Shown in pieces: positions 12,515 through 24,826 of a stretch of 64,000 bases of DNA. The position numbers and the translations under genes are program-made. Source of the stretch: Jaltomata sinuosa. Lineage: Eukaryota > Streptophyta > Magnoliopsida > Solanales > Solanaceae. Every line of letters begins with the position of its first letter. Within the stretch, counting starts at the first letter, position 1. Where the stretch lies: assembly GCA_003996215.1 (NCBI GenBank), contig QJPP01001586.1:62001-126000 (forward strand), read 5' to 3'. The notes under the pieces are model-generated. The model had not been told where the DNA came from. It worked only from the letters and a program-made list of their open reading frames with translations, and searched no databases.

Positions 12515-13450
12515 ATTTTGAATTTAAAGCTGATAAAAAGCTACGTATTTTTAAAGATAAAGTGGTTACAAAGTGATTACAACTTTTTAAGTTTATCCGT
12601 TTCAATTTCATAATCAATATATTACATATTAAAAATATATTATATTAATTTAAAAAATCAGTTTTTAAACATTTAATAATTTTATTGGATAATGGATTCT
12701 AACTTTAAGCATGAACTCTTTTTATTAATTTGAATGGAGATCTCTGACGCATTTTTTAGTACGTTTATTATCTACTTTAATGAATTTATTTATGAAAATC
12801 TCAATATATATGTAATTTTTTCACTTGTCGTTTTTTCTCATTACTTAGTGAATATCGATGTTTGTGTTCAATAGATTTGCTAAGTCTTTCATGCCATAAG
12901 GAGATCAAAAATATGTAATTTGAGATTTTATTTGATCCTTATAGTACTCCAACGAATATATTGTAAATGTCGCTTAATATAATATTAAATATTTTTATTT
13001 AATTAGCACCTCTCTGTTTAGGTATGAGTATATCTTTTTGCATAATGAAAATTTTCAGGTCTTTTTGTAAACACCAATAATTTGATATTCTCATTATTTT
13101 CATACTTTTTATTTTTCAAAAGATTATATGATGTTTGATCCGTTTGCCAATAGTGTTATTGAATTGTATGATAGCTATAAGAAAATAAGGATCAAAGTTG
13201 ATAAAATAAATATTGTCAGATTTTGTAGTCACTCTCTCACTAAATTTCTTATTAATATTTGAACTCCTAATTTAGTGGCATTGAAAGAATATATGAAAAT
13301 AAATTGCCTACATAGAATTCAAATTATAATATTATTAAAAATAACAAAATCACAAGAAAAAATATTTTTTTTTATTTTCCAAGTAGAATTGCTTATGCAA
13401 TATTCAAATTTAAATTAATACTTATTTTATATGTGGAGATCTCCAACAAC
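12515..13450. repeat. Duplicated AT-rich segment, copy 1
   Basis: Sequence from the AAAGATAAAGTGGTTACAA motif to the ATGTGGAGATCTCCA motif recurs in order at 13598-13703 and 34123-34497. The second copy is interrupted by the 20-kb transposon nest and lacks roughly 450 bp of the copy 1 interior. No gene is visible in either copy. Confidence 0.65.
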
Positions 13451-13508
13451 AACAACAACAACAACATACCCAGTATATTCCCACAAAGTGGGGTCTGGGG
13501 AGGGTAAA
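13440..13508 (-). mobile_element. SINE 3' end fragment (TS/SolS-type, TTG tail)
   Basis: On the minus strand it reads CCCCAGACCCCACTTTGTGG, then ACTGGGTATG, then a run of TTG triplets. This matches the 3' end of Solanaceae tRNA-derived SINEs (TS family) as I know them. Only the tail is present; the tRNA-like head with A and B boxes is missing. Confidence 0.65.
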
Positions 13509-13703
13509 ATTAATTACAAAAATACATATTTTTCATGAAGTTTTAAAACGCAACAAATTAATTTTAAACTTAACAAAATTAATTTTATACTTAACAAAAT
13601 TTTGAATTCAAAGTTGATAAAAATTAAACGTACTTTTAAAGATAAAGTGGTTACAAGTGATTATAACTTCTTAAGTTTATCCTGTTCAATTTCATAATGC
13701 ATA

Positions 13704-14430
13704 CTAGATAGGAGAGCCCGTGCAAGCACGGGCCCAATATATATATTTTTTGTCCCAATTTATATCACAGATGAATTTGGAGAGTCTATCAAATTTTTTA
13801 TATGATTTTTAAATATTTTAAGTTGTTAATTGTTGTGATTTATAGTAGTTTTTATATAATGTTCTGATAATATATGTTATTTTCTTTGTCCCAATTTATG
13901 TGTCTTTGATGTAATTTGGAGAGTCAATTAATTTTTTTGTATAATTTTTATATATTTTAAGTTATTAATTATTATGATTTATAGTACTTTTGGAATAATA
14001 TATGTTACTCCATTTGCTCCAATTTATTTTGCGTTGATAGAATTTTGAGAACCAACTAATTTTTTTTATCTCTTTTAAATATCTTAGTTGTTAATTATCG
14101 TAATTTATAGTACTTTTTACATCATTTTCATATTACTTCTTGTTGACCCTATTTTGTAGGAATACACTGGGTATGTGGTTGTTGTTGTTGTTGTATCCCA
14201 ATTTATGGGGTATTGATAAATTTTGATCAATTAATTTTTTTAATATATTTTTAAATATTTTAAGTTGTTCATTATTGCGTTTTATAATACTTATTACGTA
14301 CTTTTTAAATATATAAATTATTAAAAAAACTTTTTAAATCAATAAAATTCTACAAAAGATGAAGGGCAAAGTGGTCAGTTTCGTGTCTGACCCTAAGCTC
14401 CTCACATTCGCTTATCTATATACTACTAGA
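13704..14430 (-). mobile_element. Helitron-like element, minus strand
   Basis: The 3' end reads (minus strand) GCCCGTGCTTGCACGGGC, an 8-bp-arm hairpin at 13716-13733, followed by about eight bases and CTAG at 13704-13707 with T next: the Helitron 3' signature. The 5' end is probably TCTAGTAGTATATAG near 14430. The interior is a repeat of about 150 bp containing CTTTGTCCCAATTTATGTG and TTGTTAATTATTGTGATTTA. No RepHel protein is encoded, so it is non-autonomous. Confidence 0.65.
14145..14198 (+). mobile_element. SINE 3' tail fragment (TTG repeats)
   Basis: GGAATACACTGGGTATGTGG followed by TTG triplets matches the 3' tail of the same SINE type as at 13440, here on the plus strand and embedded in Helitron repeat DNA. 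Only about 50 bases are recognisable. Confidence 0.5.
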
Positions 14431-15741
14431 TACAAAAGTCTGTGCTAGCACGAGCCCAATATATGTTACTCTTTCTGTTTTATTATTTGATCTGGATGGA
14501 ATTTGGGGTGAATTAAATTTTTTATATAATTTTTAAATATTTTTAACTGTTAATTATTGTGATTTATAGTATTGTTTACATAAATTTAATATAATATATG
14601 TTAATCCCTTTGTCCCCATTTATGTGACAACGATAAAATTTTGAAAGTCGACCATATTTTTTATGTTTTTTATAGATATTTTAAGTTATTACTTATTGTG
14701 ATTTATAATACTTTTTACGTAATTTTCACATAATATATGTTACTCTCTTTGTCCCAATTATGTGGTACAAATGAAATTTTTGGGGTCAATATTTTAAATT
14801 ATTAATTATTGTGATTTATAGTATTTTCAATATAATTTTTAAATATATGACAAATTTTAAAAAAGTAAAATAAATGAACGAGATGAAGAAATTCTAAAAA
14901 TATAATTATTTATTTTAGAATTCTGGATTGGTAATATAAAACTAACAACTATTATAATTTTAAATTTTAAATTTAAAGCGATTAATTATTTTTAAAATTT
15001 AAAGTGGGTTCCAGTTAGAACAAGTTGTAATTTACACGAAATGTGAGGGCTTTTTCGTCAATTCACATTAATTAAAGCTCCTCATTCATTCACTCTTATT
15101 GATAAGAGTAAAATATTAGTAAGTATAGTTATAGTAATATAGTAAAAAATAAAGTAAGAGTAATAGTAAAATAACAATTATTAAATTTGTAATAAGGGAG
15201 AAAGAGAAGGGCCAATCGGTCAATTCATTGGCTTACCCTAAGCTCCTCTCGTTCTCCCTTATTAATATTAGTAATTAGTAAATTTTTAAATATCTTAAGT
15301 TGTTAATTATTGTGATTTATAGTACTTATTAAGTAACTTTTAAATATATAAATTATTAGAAAAACTTTTTAAACTAATATAATTCTACAAAATATGAAGG
15401 GCAAAGTGGTCAATTTTGTTTCTGACCCTAAACTCAGTTGTTAATTATTGTGATTTACAGTACTTATTAAGTAATTTCTAAATATATAAATTATTAGAAA
15501 ATAAAAGATGAAAGGCAAAGTGGTCAATTTGGTGTCTGACCCTAAGCTCAGTTGTTAATTATTACGATTTATAGCACTTATTAAGTAATTTCTAAATATA
15601 TAAATTATTAGAAAAACTTTTTAAATTAATGCAATTCTACAAAAGATAAAGAGCAAATGGTCAATTTCGTGTCTAACCCTAAGTTCCTCACATTCTCTTC
15701 TCTATATATTAGTAATTTTTTAAATATTTTAAGTTGTTAAT
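14426..15741 (-). mobile_element. Second Helitron-like element, left part
   Basis: A second, degenerate Helitron 3' end (CTAG at 14426-14429 and a GTGCTAGCAC hairpin, minus strand) abuts the 5' end of the first. The interior repeats units with GGGCAAAGTGGTCAATTT and TGACCCTAAGCTCCTCACAT several times (14365, 15395, 15510, 15645). The chromovirus at 15742 interrupts it; the same repeat resumes at 33842. Confidence 0.55.
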
Positions 15742-17600
15742 TATACATGGCAAACGCAGGTGAAAATAAGAACGACGCACTTGGGATCCTCGCAAAACAG
15801 TATATATACACAAGTCTAGAAATGGACGGTATACCAGTAACCTCAAGTATAAGGAATGGGAGAGAAGTGTACAGTAGACAAGCTCGAAAACAGTAAATAA
15901 TAACTACACTAATCACAACAAACTCATTCCAGAACCAACAGCCCCGCTGAAGCTCTAGCCACACTAATCATGACCATCTCAATCCAGAAACCTACAACCC
16001 CGTTGTAACCAATCTCACACCCCAAACAGAAGTAATAATGATAAGACTCTACCTATAGTCCCTCGGCCGCCCATATAACCGAGGAATGTAGACAAGTGAA
16101 AACAAACCCTCTGGCATCCTATACTACCAGAGCGTACAATCAACAATCAACAGAGAGGGGTGATACCTTACGCAGATGAATGATATGGTGCCATGCTACG
16201 TAAAGGTGATCAAGTACCGTATGTCACCTGCTTCCGGCAACCTGTAAGGCCCAAAAAATGGGATCCATGGAAGGTCCCACCCGTATACCACTACTACATC
16301 GTATACCCTCCCTCCGGCACCCGCAGCTCGCAGCTTCTGGTTTGAAAAGGCAAGGTCCATGGAGGCCCACGACCAACATACTAGATGCCCCTCATCCTCA
16401 AGACAAACCCCAAGTAAAACTGCCTGGAGGGTATCCAGGTCTAAAATAGTTAGTCCAAAAGCTCTAGTACTCGGCCCCGCCTAGTCCAGCAACACCCTGG
16501 ATGATATAGTATAAAAGAAGGGCACCCGACCCCGTCGAGCCCAGAAAAGTGGAACTACAGATAAAAATGTCTTTTAAAACTTTCCTTACCCCAAGAAAAT
16601 CCATAAGACAAGTCAAAACCATTTCCAAATCGTTTCCGTTTTCGATGGGCCCCCCGTGCCATGCAAGGTTTAGAAAATAGTTCCAGAAGGCCCGAAGATA
16701 AACCGTAGTAAAACGCGTGAAACCCCCTCCATATGCATGGAAATGGCATGATCAAACACACAATAGCCGCCACGTAGCTCACAATCAACCTATCGGCCCT
16801 GCACATGCTCCAAAGCTACTCAGCAAGCATAACCAGCCTAGAAGAATAATTCTATGTCCGGATCTCGCGGACATTGTCAATGATCCCACCGTCTATGTTC
16901 CAGAGTCAACAAGGACACACAGGACCACAAGGGTAATAATATCAGTTAACCAGAATACAACACAAAACGGAGGAAAAAGCACAACGGATCATGAAAACGC
17001 GGTCAAGGTCTGTGGTACCAACCTAATAACCCCACCCAAGGATGCCAACTAGTACAATTTTATCTGATATATGCGATGTCTAGGGAGTTAAGCCGTAACC
17101 TATATGTCATCCGATGACAAGCTACAGGAACGATGATATCTGAGGCTGATCTGCTTTGAGAAGCTCTGAACGAGAATCAAACTATCAATTTCAAGGATAA
17201 AATGTTAAGGCGAGTCCAACGATACCCATATCACCATAGTAATAGTCGAGCTGAAATTCAGGTTGCTGGTGGGCCCGTGGGCCCCATAACCCAAAACCAA
17301 AAATGAAAAGAAGCATGATAATCACCACCTTCCAAGGGGTGCATGCTCAAATTTTGAGGGAAAATTGTCCAAGGGAAAGGCTCAAACCAACCATCCATCA
17401 TAAGGAGCAATTAAGGAATTAAAGAGGGAAAGTTGACAGATTAAAGAGGTTAAAACTTACCAATTATGGTGGAGAAACGATTAGGACCAAGGAATTTAGC
17501 ACCCAACACCCACAAAAGGCCAAAAACTAAGCTGGAATGAGCTTGGACTGATAACAATGGAGGAATTCGGGCTTTAGAGTGAAAGAGACGAAGTTGGGAG

Positions 17601-17607
17601 TATATAC
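17601..17607 (-). promoter_or_regulatory. Candidate TATA box in chromovirus 3' LTR
   Basis: TATATAC on the minus strand lies about 15 bp downstream of the GC-rich palindrome cluster. The right LTR keeps an equivalent TATATATAC at 32982-32990. Confidence 0.45.
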
Positions 17608-17620
17608 TGTTCAAGGGCCC

Positions 17621-17767
17621 TTCATCGCGATCGCGAAGGGCCCCTCGTGGTCGCGTGGACCACACTGGCTAGACCACCGCAATCGCGGAGGCTAGCCACG
17701 CAATCACAATGAACAGCAGCCCAACCACTTCATCGCGATCGTGGAGACTGGGCTCGCGGTCGCGATG
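17621..17767. repeat. CGCGATCGCG palindrome cluster in chromovirus LTR
   Basis: It includes the 12-base palindrome TCGCGATCGCGA at 17624-17635 and diverged copies around 17680, 17733 and 17757. The same cluster occurs at 33006-33150 in the other LTR. It stands out as GC-rich in an AT-rich setting and lies next to the presumed TATA box. Confidence 0.65.
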
Positions 17768-18560
17768 GAGGCTGAGGCCTGCACCTGCAACTTGGAAAAT
17801 CTGCAACTTTTCTAAAACTCCATGGGGTGTTCCGGGCATAATTGAAAATAGATATTCAAAAACTAATAATTCTAACAGAGTGGAAATGACATTCCGACTC
17901 AATAAAATCGATAAAACTTCCATACGAGGTTGTTATTGAGAAATGTTAAGCCAAGTCAACACTAACGAAAAGGAACTCCAAGGCTCAAAATAAGTCCGGC
18001 TCACCCGGAACCCTAACCAACCACCTTCCTAGCCCAAACTCAATATTTCAAAGCTGATGGAATTGTCGGATTTCGAATTGACACTCCGATCATCAAAAGT
18101 CACCCAAAGTAACACTTTCCACTCCAAATGGCCTGAAAACTGAGAAAATAACACAAAATCCACACCGAAAGTTCTCAGGCCTCAACTAAAGGTCCAACTA
18201 GACCAAACTCATCGCTCCGGAGCTAAAAGAAATGTTAGAATTCAATTCCGAGCACGTTAGCTAAAAATATTGACCAAAGTCAATGATATTCTAAGTTGAA
18301 GCTTTAAAACAGGCAAACAACCAAAATAACCAAATGAACGGCCAGGGCACCGAACTACCGGTTCCAGCAAGCTATAAATGACTTGGGCCGATACGGGAAG
18401 GCTCTAACAGTGCAATAAATGCATAAACGCGAGGATGACCAGAAGGGTCATCACAACATCCACTACTAAAAAGACTTTCATCCCCGAAAGTCAAGAAGAA
18501 GGGAGTACCTGAAGGCTCGAACAACTGCGGATACTGAGCACGCAACTCACTCTCGGTCTC

Positions 18561-19264
18561 TCATGTAGCCTCCTCGAATGGACGGAGCCTCCACTGAACC
18601 TTCACAACTGGAATCTCCCTAGATCTCAACCTCCTAATATCTCTGGCCAGAATATCTATCGGCTCCTTAACAAATGATAAACTCTCATCTAACTGAATCG
18701 AGTCCCACTGCAACACATGAGACACATCTGGAATATACCGGCGCAACATTGAGACATGAAAAACTGGGTGAACAGCTAAAAATATCGGAGGCAACGCTAA
18801 CATATAGGCAACACTACCAACCCTCTGTAGAATCTCGAATGGCCCAATAAACCTGGGGCTAAGCTTGCCCCGCCGACCAAACCTCATCACGCCCTTCACG
18901 AGCGATACACGAAGGAAAACTAGGTCACCAACACTGAACTCCAAGGCATGAAGTCTATGATCTGCGTAGCTCTTCTGCCTACTCTGAGTCGCTCTAAGTC
19001 TATCCTGGATCAAATGGACTCGGTCTAAGGAATCTCTAAGCAAATCTGTACTCTGCGGCCTGAACACTAACTCATCAAACCAACCAATGGGCGATCTACA
19101 ACGCCTACCATACAAAGCCTCGAAAGGTGCCATGCCAATGCTCGAATAAAAGCATTATTATATGCAAACTCGGCCAATGGCACAAACTAATCCCATGATC
19201 CTCCAAAGTCAAGTACACAGGCTCGAAGCATGTCCTCCAGGACCTGGATGGTCCTCTCGGACTG
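18561..19264 (-). pseudogene. Chromovirus integrase C-terminus and chromodomain-like tail (3' fragment)
   Basis: The 190-codon open part (minus strand from 19133) shows the integrase end motifs PFEALYGRRCRSP and HPVFHVSMLRRY, followed by RRLRSREIPVVKVQWR and EEAT, which resembles the chromodomain tail of plant chromoviruses. The preceding bases up to 19264 continue QSERTIQVLEDMLR, which contains the third catalytic residue (Glu) of the DDE triad. A frameshift separates these two parts. The N-terminal and first two catalytic residues lie 6.9 kb away, right of the inner element, so the gene is broken. Confidence 0.85.
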
Positions 19265-19269
19265 GCCAT
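19265..19269. other. Target-site duplication GCCAT (left)
   Basis: GCCAT occurs here and again at 26155-26159, directly flanking the TG...CA ends of the inner element. Removing the element and one copy rejoins the integrase codons for DG-QSE. Confidence 0.9.
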
Positions 19270-19434
19270 TGATGTGACGCTAATTTACGTCACTTTCGAC
19301 TCCTTTTTACTAAGAACAATCGTACGTTTTCAAGCAACCATTGTTGTTTTTGATGTTTTATGTTGTATTTGTAGGAAATGGAAACAAACACGGAAACGGA
19401 CGGAAATACGCGAAAAAGAGCAATCTGCCTAAGT

Positions 19435-19588
19435 GTGACGGCCTGAGTGACGGCCCGTCACACATGGGACGGTCCGTCACTGGGACCGTCACTCCAAGGC
19501 AGCAAAGGGACAGTGCCACTGCCTAAGGCTGACGGTCCAGGCGACGGTCTGTCAAGGCAGTGACGGTCCGTCAGCCTGACCGTCACGC
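19435..19588. repeat. GACGGTCCGTC palindrome cluster
   Basis: Within 154 bp there are repeated direct and inverted GACGGTCCGTC and GTGACGG motifs, for example TGACGGTCCGTCA at 19561-19573. The block is GC-rich in an AT-rich LTR and ends about 75 bp upstream of the TATA box, so a promoter-proximal binding array is plausible. Repeated at 24992-25145 in the other LTR. Confidence 0.7.
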
Positions 19589-19662
19589 TAAGGCAGTGGC
19601 TTACGTCGGCGACCCGCGTTTTGGGGATTTCTAGCCCGTTTTGGATTTGGTTTCTTTGACTC

Positions 19663-19671
19663 CTATAAATA
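19663..19671 (+). promoter_or_regulatory. TATA box of Athila-like LTR
   Basis: CTATAAATA matches the plant TATA consensus and lies in the LTR in the direction of gag. The same motif is kept in the 3' LTR at 25220-25228. Confidence 0.6.
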
Positions 19672-20602
19672 CCCTATGATAGGTTTATGTAATTAGAATT
19701 CACCCAATAGTTTTAGAATAGTTTTTAGTCATTTTTTGAGAGCAACAACACGTTTTCATGTGTATTGAACTCGTGTTCTTGATTCTTTCGTGAGTTCTTG
19801 GTGTTCTTGTTCGTGGATATTGGAAGATTGATTATTTTCATTATATTGTAAGACTTTTCTTCCTTTTATGATGAATACAACTATTTTCTCTTATTTATAG
19901 AGCATGAGTAACTAAAACTCCCGCAACTAGGGTTGTGGGAGCCATGGCAAACGTAGCAATATAGATTTCGGGTAGCGTTGGGTTCGATATATGTATTGTC
20001 ACGTTGTTAATCATACTTTATGTCACGTTTTCTAGTGGGTTGCAAACATTAGAACATGCCTAGGTTTAATTTGCTTGAGAAAGAGATTAAAACCGGGAAA
20101 CTTGATTAACAACAAGGATTCGAGACTACCAACTCTCGTCTTAAAGATTAATGCCATAACTGGATTAATCTACTTGATGTTAGGATTGAGAGCTAAAAAG
20201 CACATCTTTTTGAGATCGAAAGAAGATAAAAGGAAATTTGTTTATTTGGTCGAGAGACGTTTAGACGATACAATAGACGCAATCACATCGTGACACGCAT
20301 ATAGAAAGACCCCGGTTAAGCCTAGAATCGATATTGTTACAACGCCATGGTGAACACATCCCTAGTTCATCCTCTCATACTGATTTAAACTCCTACGTTT
20401 ATTATTGTTTTGTTTACAAGTTGATTACAAAACCCCCCCTTTATTTACCGGAAACGATTGACGAATAGTCAACTAATTCACTAAAGTCTTAATCATCACC
20501 ATATTCTCTGTGGGATTCGACCCCAACCTTGTTGGGTTATATATTTGACAACGATCGCTTACGCTTCTTAAATTGAGGTGTAGTTTGAGCGTTTATCAAA
20601 AA

Positions 20603-20620
20603 TGGCGCCGTTGCCGGGGA
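20603..20620 (+). other. Primer binding site, tRNA-Asp
   Basis: TGGCGCCGTTGCCGGGGA is exactly complementary to the 3' end of plant tRNA-Asp (GUC). This primer is typical of Athila/Tat elements. Confidence 0.9.
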
Positions 20621-20726
20621 ATACGGTTTTTGATTAAGTCTGGTGTGTTTAGTTGACTTTTAGTCATAATTTCTTGCTTTTATTTTTGTTTGTTGTTTTT
20701 GTTTTTGGACAGGGTACAGGTTGTGC

Positions 20727-23282
20727 ATGCCAAATACCTGAGGTTCGGGGGAACAAATTGTACCTTACGACCCCGAACTTGCGAGAACATTGAGGCGGAA
20801 TATGGCCGCACAACTAGAGGCAGCGAGGATCGCTGCGGAACTGCAGGCCCAACAAAATCTGAATGCTGGTGGTCTGCAGGATGATGTGGTACGGAATGAT
20901 GAGGATCTTGACTTAGATGGAGCTGGCGCTACGGGCGCCATTATTGTTCCACCGCTACCGCCCGAAGCCAAGTTCAACATCACTAGCACGATGATCCAAC
21001 TGTTGAACTTGAGAGGAGTGTTCCGCGGTGTTGCTGGTGACGATCCAAACCAGCACTTGATGAATTTCGTGGGGATCTGCAAATCGTTCGAACTGCCAGG
21101 AGTGAGTCAGACTGCGATCAGGCTTAGGTTGTTTCCGTTGTCTCTGTCTGATGAGGCAGCGTTGTGGTTGACAGAATTGACCCCCGACTCTATCGCAACG
21201 TGGGGAGAGGTGAGAGGAGCTTTCCTAGAAAGGTTCTTTCCTCCCTCTCGGATGATACAGTTGAGGGACGAAATCAGCAACTTTAGGCAGCAACCGCATG
21301 AAGCACTGCACGAGACTTGGTTGCGATTTAAGAAGAAGCTGACACAGTGCCCCAACCATCAGCTGAACAACGAATTCTTGATGCAGACATTCTACCGGGC
21401 ACTAAATTTGGCTACCAAGCCGACATTGGATAACGCAGCAGGTGGAGCGTTTATGGGTCGCACTTTTGCCGACGCCACAGCTATTCTAGACAGGCTCACC
21501 AAGACCAACAGGGCCTGGCACACATGAGATTCAGAGGTTGCAGCTAGCACCTATACAGTTGGTATGTCAGCTGAGCAGCGCAGAAGAGAGGAGGAACGCG
21601 ACCAAGACATGGCGCATCTAAAAACGTAGTTGGATCTCTTGACAAGGCACTTGACGTCAGGAAGTATAGAGAAGGTACAAGCTGTGGGTTCCCAAGGTAT
21701 AGAGACTGAGGAAGCAAATTACTTGGGGGGTTTCCAGGCCAATGGCCAAGGAAACCAAGGTCGGAACTATCCAAGAGACAACCATTATGAGAATGGTGGC
21801 TACAAAAATCGCGACCAAGGAAGCTGGAGGAACAACACCGATAGAGGTGGGTTGTATATACCACCTGGCAATCGGGACAAAACTGGCAGCGAGGCTGAGA
21901 CTTCCAAACTTGAGAACATGATGGAAAAGATGCTGCTTAAGGTAGAGTCGACTGACTCTGGGGTAAAGGCAATGCGGAATGAGCTATCAACATTGAGTCT
22001 GGTAGTGGAGTCACACTCAACCGCAATCAAGCAACTAGAGCAGCAAGTGGGTCACATCTCGGCATCTCTAAACCCAAGGAAACCAGGTACTTTGCCGAGC
22101 GACACCACTCATCCGAAGAATGATGCAAGCTGTATGGCGATCACCACAAGAAGCGGAAAAATATTACCGGAATCACATCCGGTAATTCATGTTCAAGGTG
22201 ATATTGCGATAGATGAAGAGGCGGTAGAGGAGCAAACTCCAAAGCCCGCGGAGAAACGCAAGGAAGCTGAAAAGCTTCCAACTATGATGCCTCGACCACC
22301 GCCTCCATTCCCACAGCGTTTGAAAAAGAAAGCTGACGATGGTAAGTTCCTGAACTTCATGACCATGCTGAAGCAAATTTCAATAAACATACCATTGGTG
22401 GAAGCTCTGGAACAAATGCCCGGTTATGCCAAGTTCATGAAGGACTTGATCACAAAGAAGAGGACGGTAAGTTTTGAGCCGGAAGACAACCTCCATCACT
22501 GCAGCGCTATTTTCTCTAGATCATTAGTGGAAAAGAAAGGAGATCCAGGTGCGTTCACTGTTCCATGTACTATCGGAAAGCTCAACTTCGGAAGAGCTAT
22601 GTGTGATCTTGGTGCTAGTATCAAGTTGATGCCGCTAGCAGTGTATAACAAATTGGGTTTGGGAGCTCCTAAACCAACGTCCATGAGAGTGAGGATGGCT
22701 GACCGTTCGGTAAAGCGACCCGTAGGGATCTTGTGTGATGTGCTAATAAAGATCGGTAAGCTTATCTTCCCAGCTGACTTTGTAATTTTGGATTGCGAAG
22801 TGGACTTCGAAGTTCCCATAATCTTGGGACGACCATTGTTAGCTACGGCGAGAGTTTTGGTTGACATGGAGAAAAACGAACTGACCTTCCGCTTAAACAA
22901 TGAAGTGGTCAAGTTCGATGTGTCCAAATTGATGAAGCAACCAAGTGACATGAGGGTGGTCGCGGTCATCAATGCTATTGAGGAAGAGCCTGCGGATGTG
23001 CACCTTGAGGAGAAGTGTTTGGTTGAGACCCGAGCTGCTATGAAGTTGGGATCGAATGGGGTGGTGATACAGGCAGAAAAAGGCGGTGAAAATAGATCAA
23101 AGAAACGAAAACACCGGAAGAGAATCTGCAAAGAAAGAGCGAAGAAGCGGTCACGACTAGCTGCGGAGCCAACAAAAGAAGAAGTTGGACAGCAACATCG
23201 AATCAGCAGCGCGTGCAAACACTCCATCGAGTTCTCTTGTTTTGGAGACCCTGGCGGTCTCCAACATCATTCCAGAATCTGA
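20727..23282 (+). pseudogene. Athila-like gag-protease, broken by three in-frame stops
   Basis: One frame runs from an ATG at 20727 to 23282. The gag part (about 20790-21527) has PNQHLMNFVGICKSF, a run ending ALWLTELTPDSIATW and FFPPSRMIQLRDEISNF, typical of the Athila capsid. After 21630 comes ITTRSGKILPE and the aspartic protease, with the active-site motif CDLGASIKLMP (about 22600) and the flap-distal VPIILGRPLLATA (about 22825). Stops interrupt the frame at 20739 (TGA), 21525 (TGA) and 21627 (TAG). No zinc knuckle and no polymerase follow. It is a pseudogene, although the protease part alone is intact over 550 codons. Confidence 0.85.
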
Positions 23283-24812
23283 GTCATATCGACTTCACAG
23301 GTATTCCTTTATTCTCACAGCTTTTAGTTTTCATATGTATGCATTGGGGACAATGCATGAGTCTAAGTTGAGGGTGTTGGGAAACCCTGTTGGGAAACCT
23401 GTGAGTCACCACCGAGGGTTTTTGTTGCCGATTTCTTTTCCCTCCGGTGTGCTATCTAGTAGAACCGGCATGTTTAGGTTGTTAGTTTAATTTTTTTTAA
23501 ATTTTTTTTTGTCTATAGCAAAGTATGCGATTTCTTAGCAAACGAAGCCCCTTTAAAAATTTTATGGTTTTGAGCTTATGTTGAAACGATTGACTGTCTG
23601 GATCCTTGAATGTCATTGTGTGAATATGATTAGAATGAGTATGCTTAAGCCGAGCGGTTGTTTGATAGTTGGTAGCGATATAGTTTCTTGGTGCTAAGAG
23701 TGTGTGGGATTAATTGTTATAAATTCTTACTCTGTGCATGCATCTAGAACTTGCCCGGTCTATTTTGTTAAGTTTGAAGTTGGTTGCTTAGGAAAGGATC
23801 GCAGGCCCTTTTTGATGCAGTCCACTTAGCCTATATGACCGTCCAAATACAAAGAATCCCTTGATCCCTGTTCGAGCCATAATTGACCTTGTTCTTTCAA
23901 TAACCTGTCACCATGCCTGTTTAACTTTGAATCCCTATCTTGGCCCTGGTCCTTCCTTGGACATCGTGCACCTCAACGTAGGCAAAACAACCTAAGTTGA
24001 GGGTGGCTACTATAGAGGTAAACCCTATTTTGGCCCTGGTCCTACCAATGGACATTGTGCACCTTGACGTAGGCAATCAGCCTAAGTTGAGGGTGGCTAC
24101 TACAGTGGTAAAGGAGAAGAAAAAGAGATGGAGATGATTGTTGTTGAATAGAATGAAAATCCGGGTGTGCGCCTAAGAAAAGAAAAGAAAAAAATAAAGA
24201 ATGATGAAAAAGATCGAAAAAGAAACAAAAAGAATTGTCAATAAAGAGGCCGCACCTGTATCTAGAATCAAGGAAATAAAAAGGTGAATAAGGATGGATA
24301 AAGTGAAGTTATGTGGTGATAAAATGTAAATGGTTCCAAGGAGGGCTTAGTCACTAACCCCTAAATGTATCATACCTGCACCCGAAGCCTCATTACAAGC
24401 AAATACAAGTCCTGTAGTGATCCTAAGTAGCTTTCTGAAAAACCGAAATAGAATAGTAAGGGCAAGCCTATGGTATCGCATGTGCATTGTTTGAAATCGT
24501 TTGTGAGTGTGAGCGCTTACCTAGTCCCAAATCTTGTGTGTGGGATTTCTTTGTGGTGAGGGCACCAAGATGTCTATATTGTCTATTGATTGTTAGGATA
24601 GCTGCGTATGTGTATGCATAATATTCTATCATATCGAAATGACATGTTTGGATCCTTACAAGTTAGTGTTTCATACATTTGTGTGCTACAAGGGAGCTTG
24701 ATTTAATTGAATAAGTTTGAATGACCATGAGTTGCTATAGACATGAGTTTGTGTTCTTAGTAGAGTCGTATTATTGTTTTATGTTATGTTGCTTGAGGAC
24801 AAGCGAACGTTT
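23283..24812 (+). other. Non-coding 3' internal region of Athila-like element
   Basis: No retrotransposon domain is visible. A unit containing GGACATCGTGCACCTCAACG and AGTTGAGGGTGGCTACTA occurs twice (about 23940-24020 and 24030-24105), a short tandem duplication. In a full Athila element the polymerase would lie near here; it has been lost or was never present in this lineage. Confidence 0.6.
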
Positions 24813-24826
24813 TAAGTTGAGGATGT
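24813..24826 (+). other. Polypurine tract of Athila-like element
   Basis: AAGTTGAGGATGT lies directly upstream of the 3' LTR start at 24827, the expected place and composition for plus-strand priming in this group. Confidence 0.6.

Larger units (their letters stand above)
15742..18455 (-). repeat. 3' LTR of the chromovirus, truncated at its far end
   Basis: It matches 31236-33841. On the minus strand it starts TGTGATGACCC at 18455. About 640 bp present at 30596-31235 in the other LTR are absent here, so the LTR end and its target duplication are lost. The junction at 15741-15746 shares a few bases (TATACATGG) with the internal LTR sequence. Confidence 0.8.
19270..20598 (+). repeat. 5' LTR of Athila-like element
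   Basis: Starts TGATGTGACGC and ends GTTTATCA (TG...CA), followed after four bases by the PBS. It matches 24827-26154. It holds a palindrome cluster at 19435-19588 and a TATA box at 19663-19671. Confidence 0.9.

Noticed and set aside
22496..23227. 243-codon open frame on the minus strand
   Set aside because: It is the antisense shadow of the Athila-like protease frame, which has clear motifs on the plus strand.
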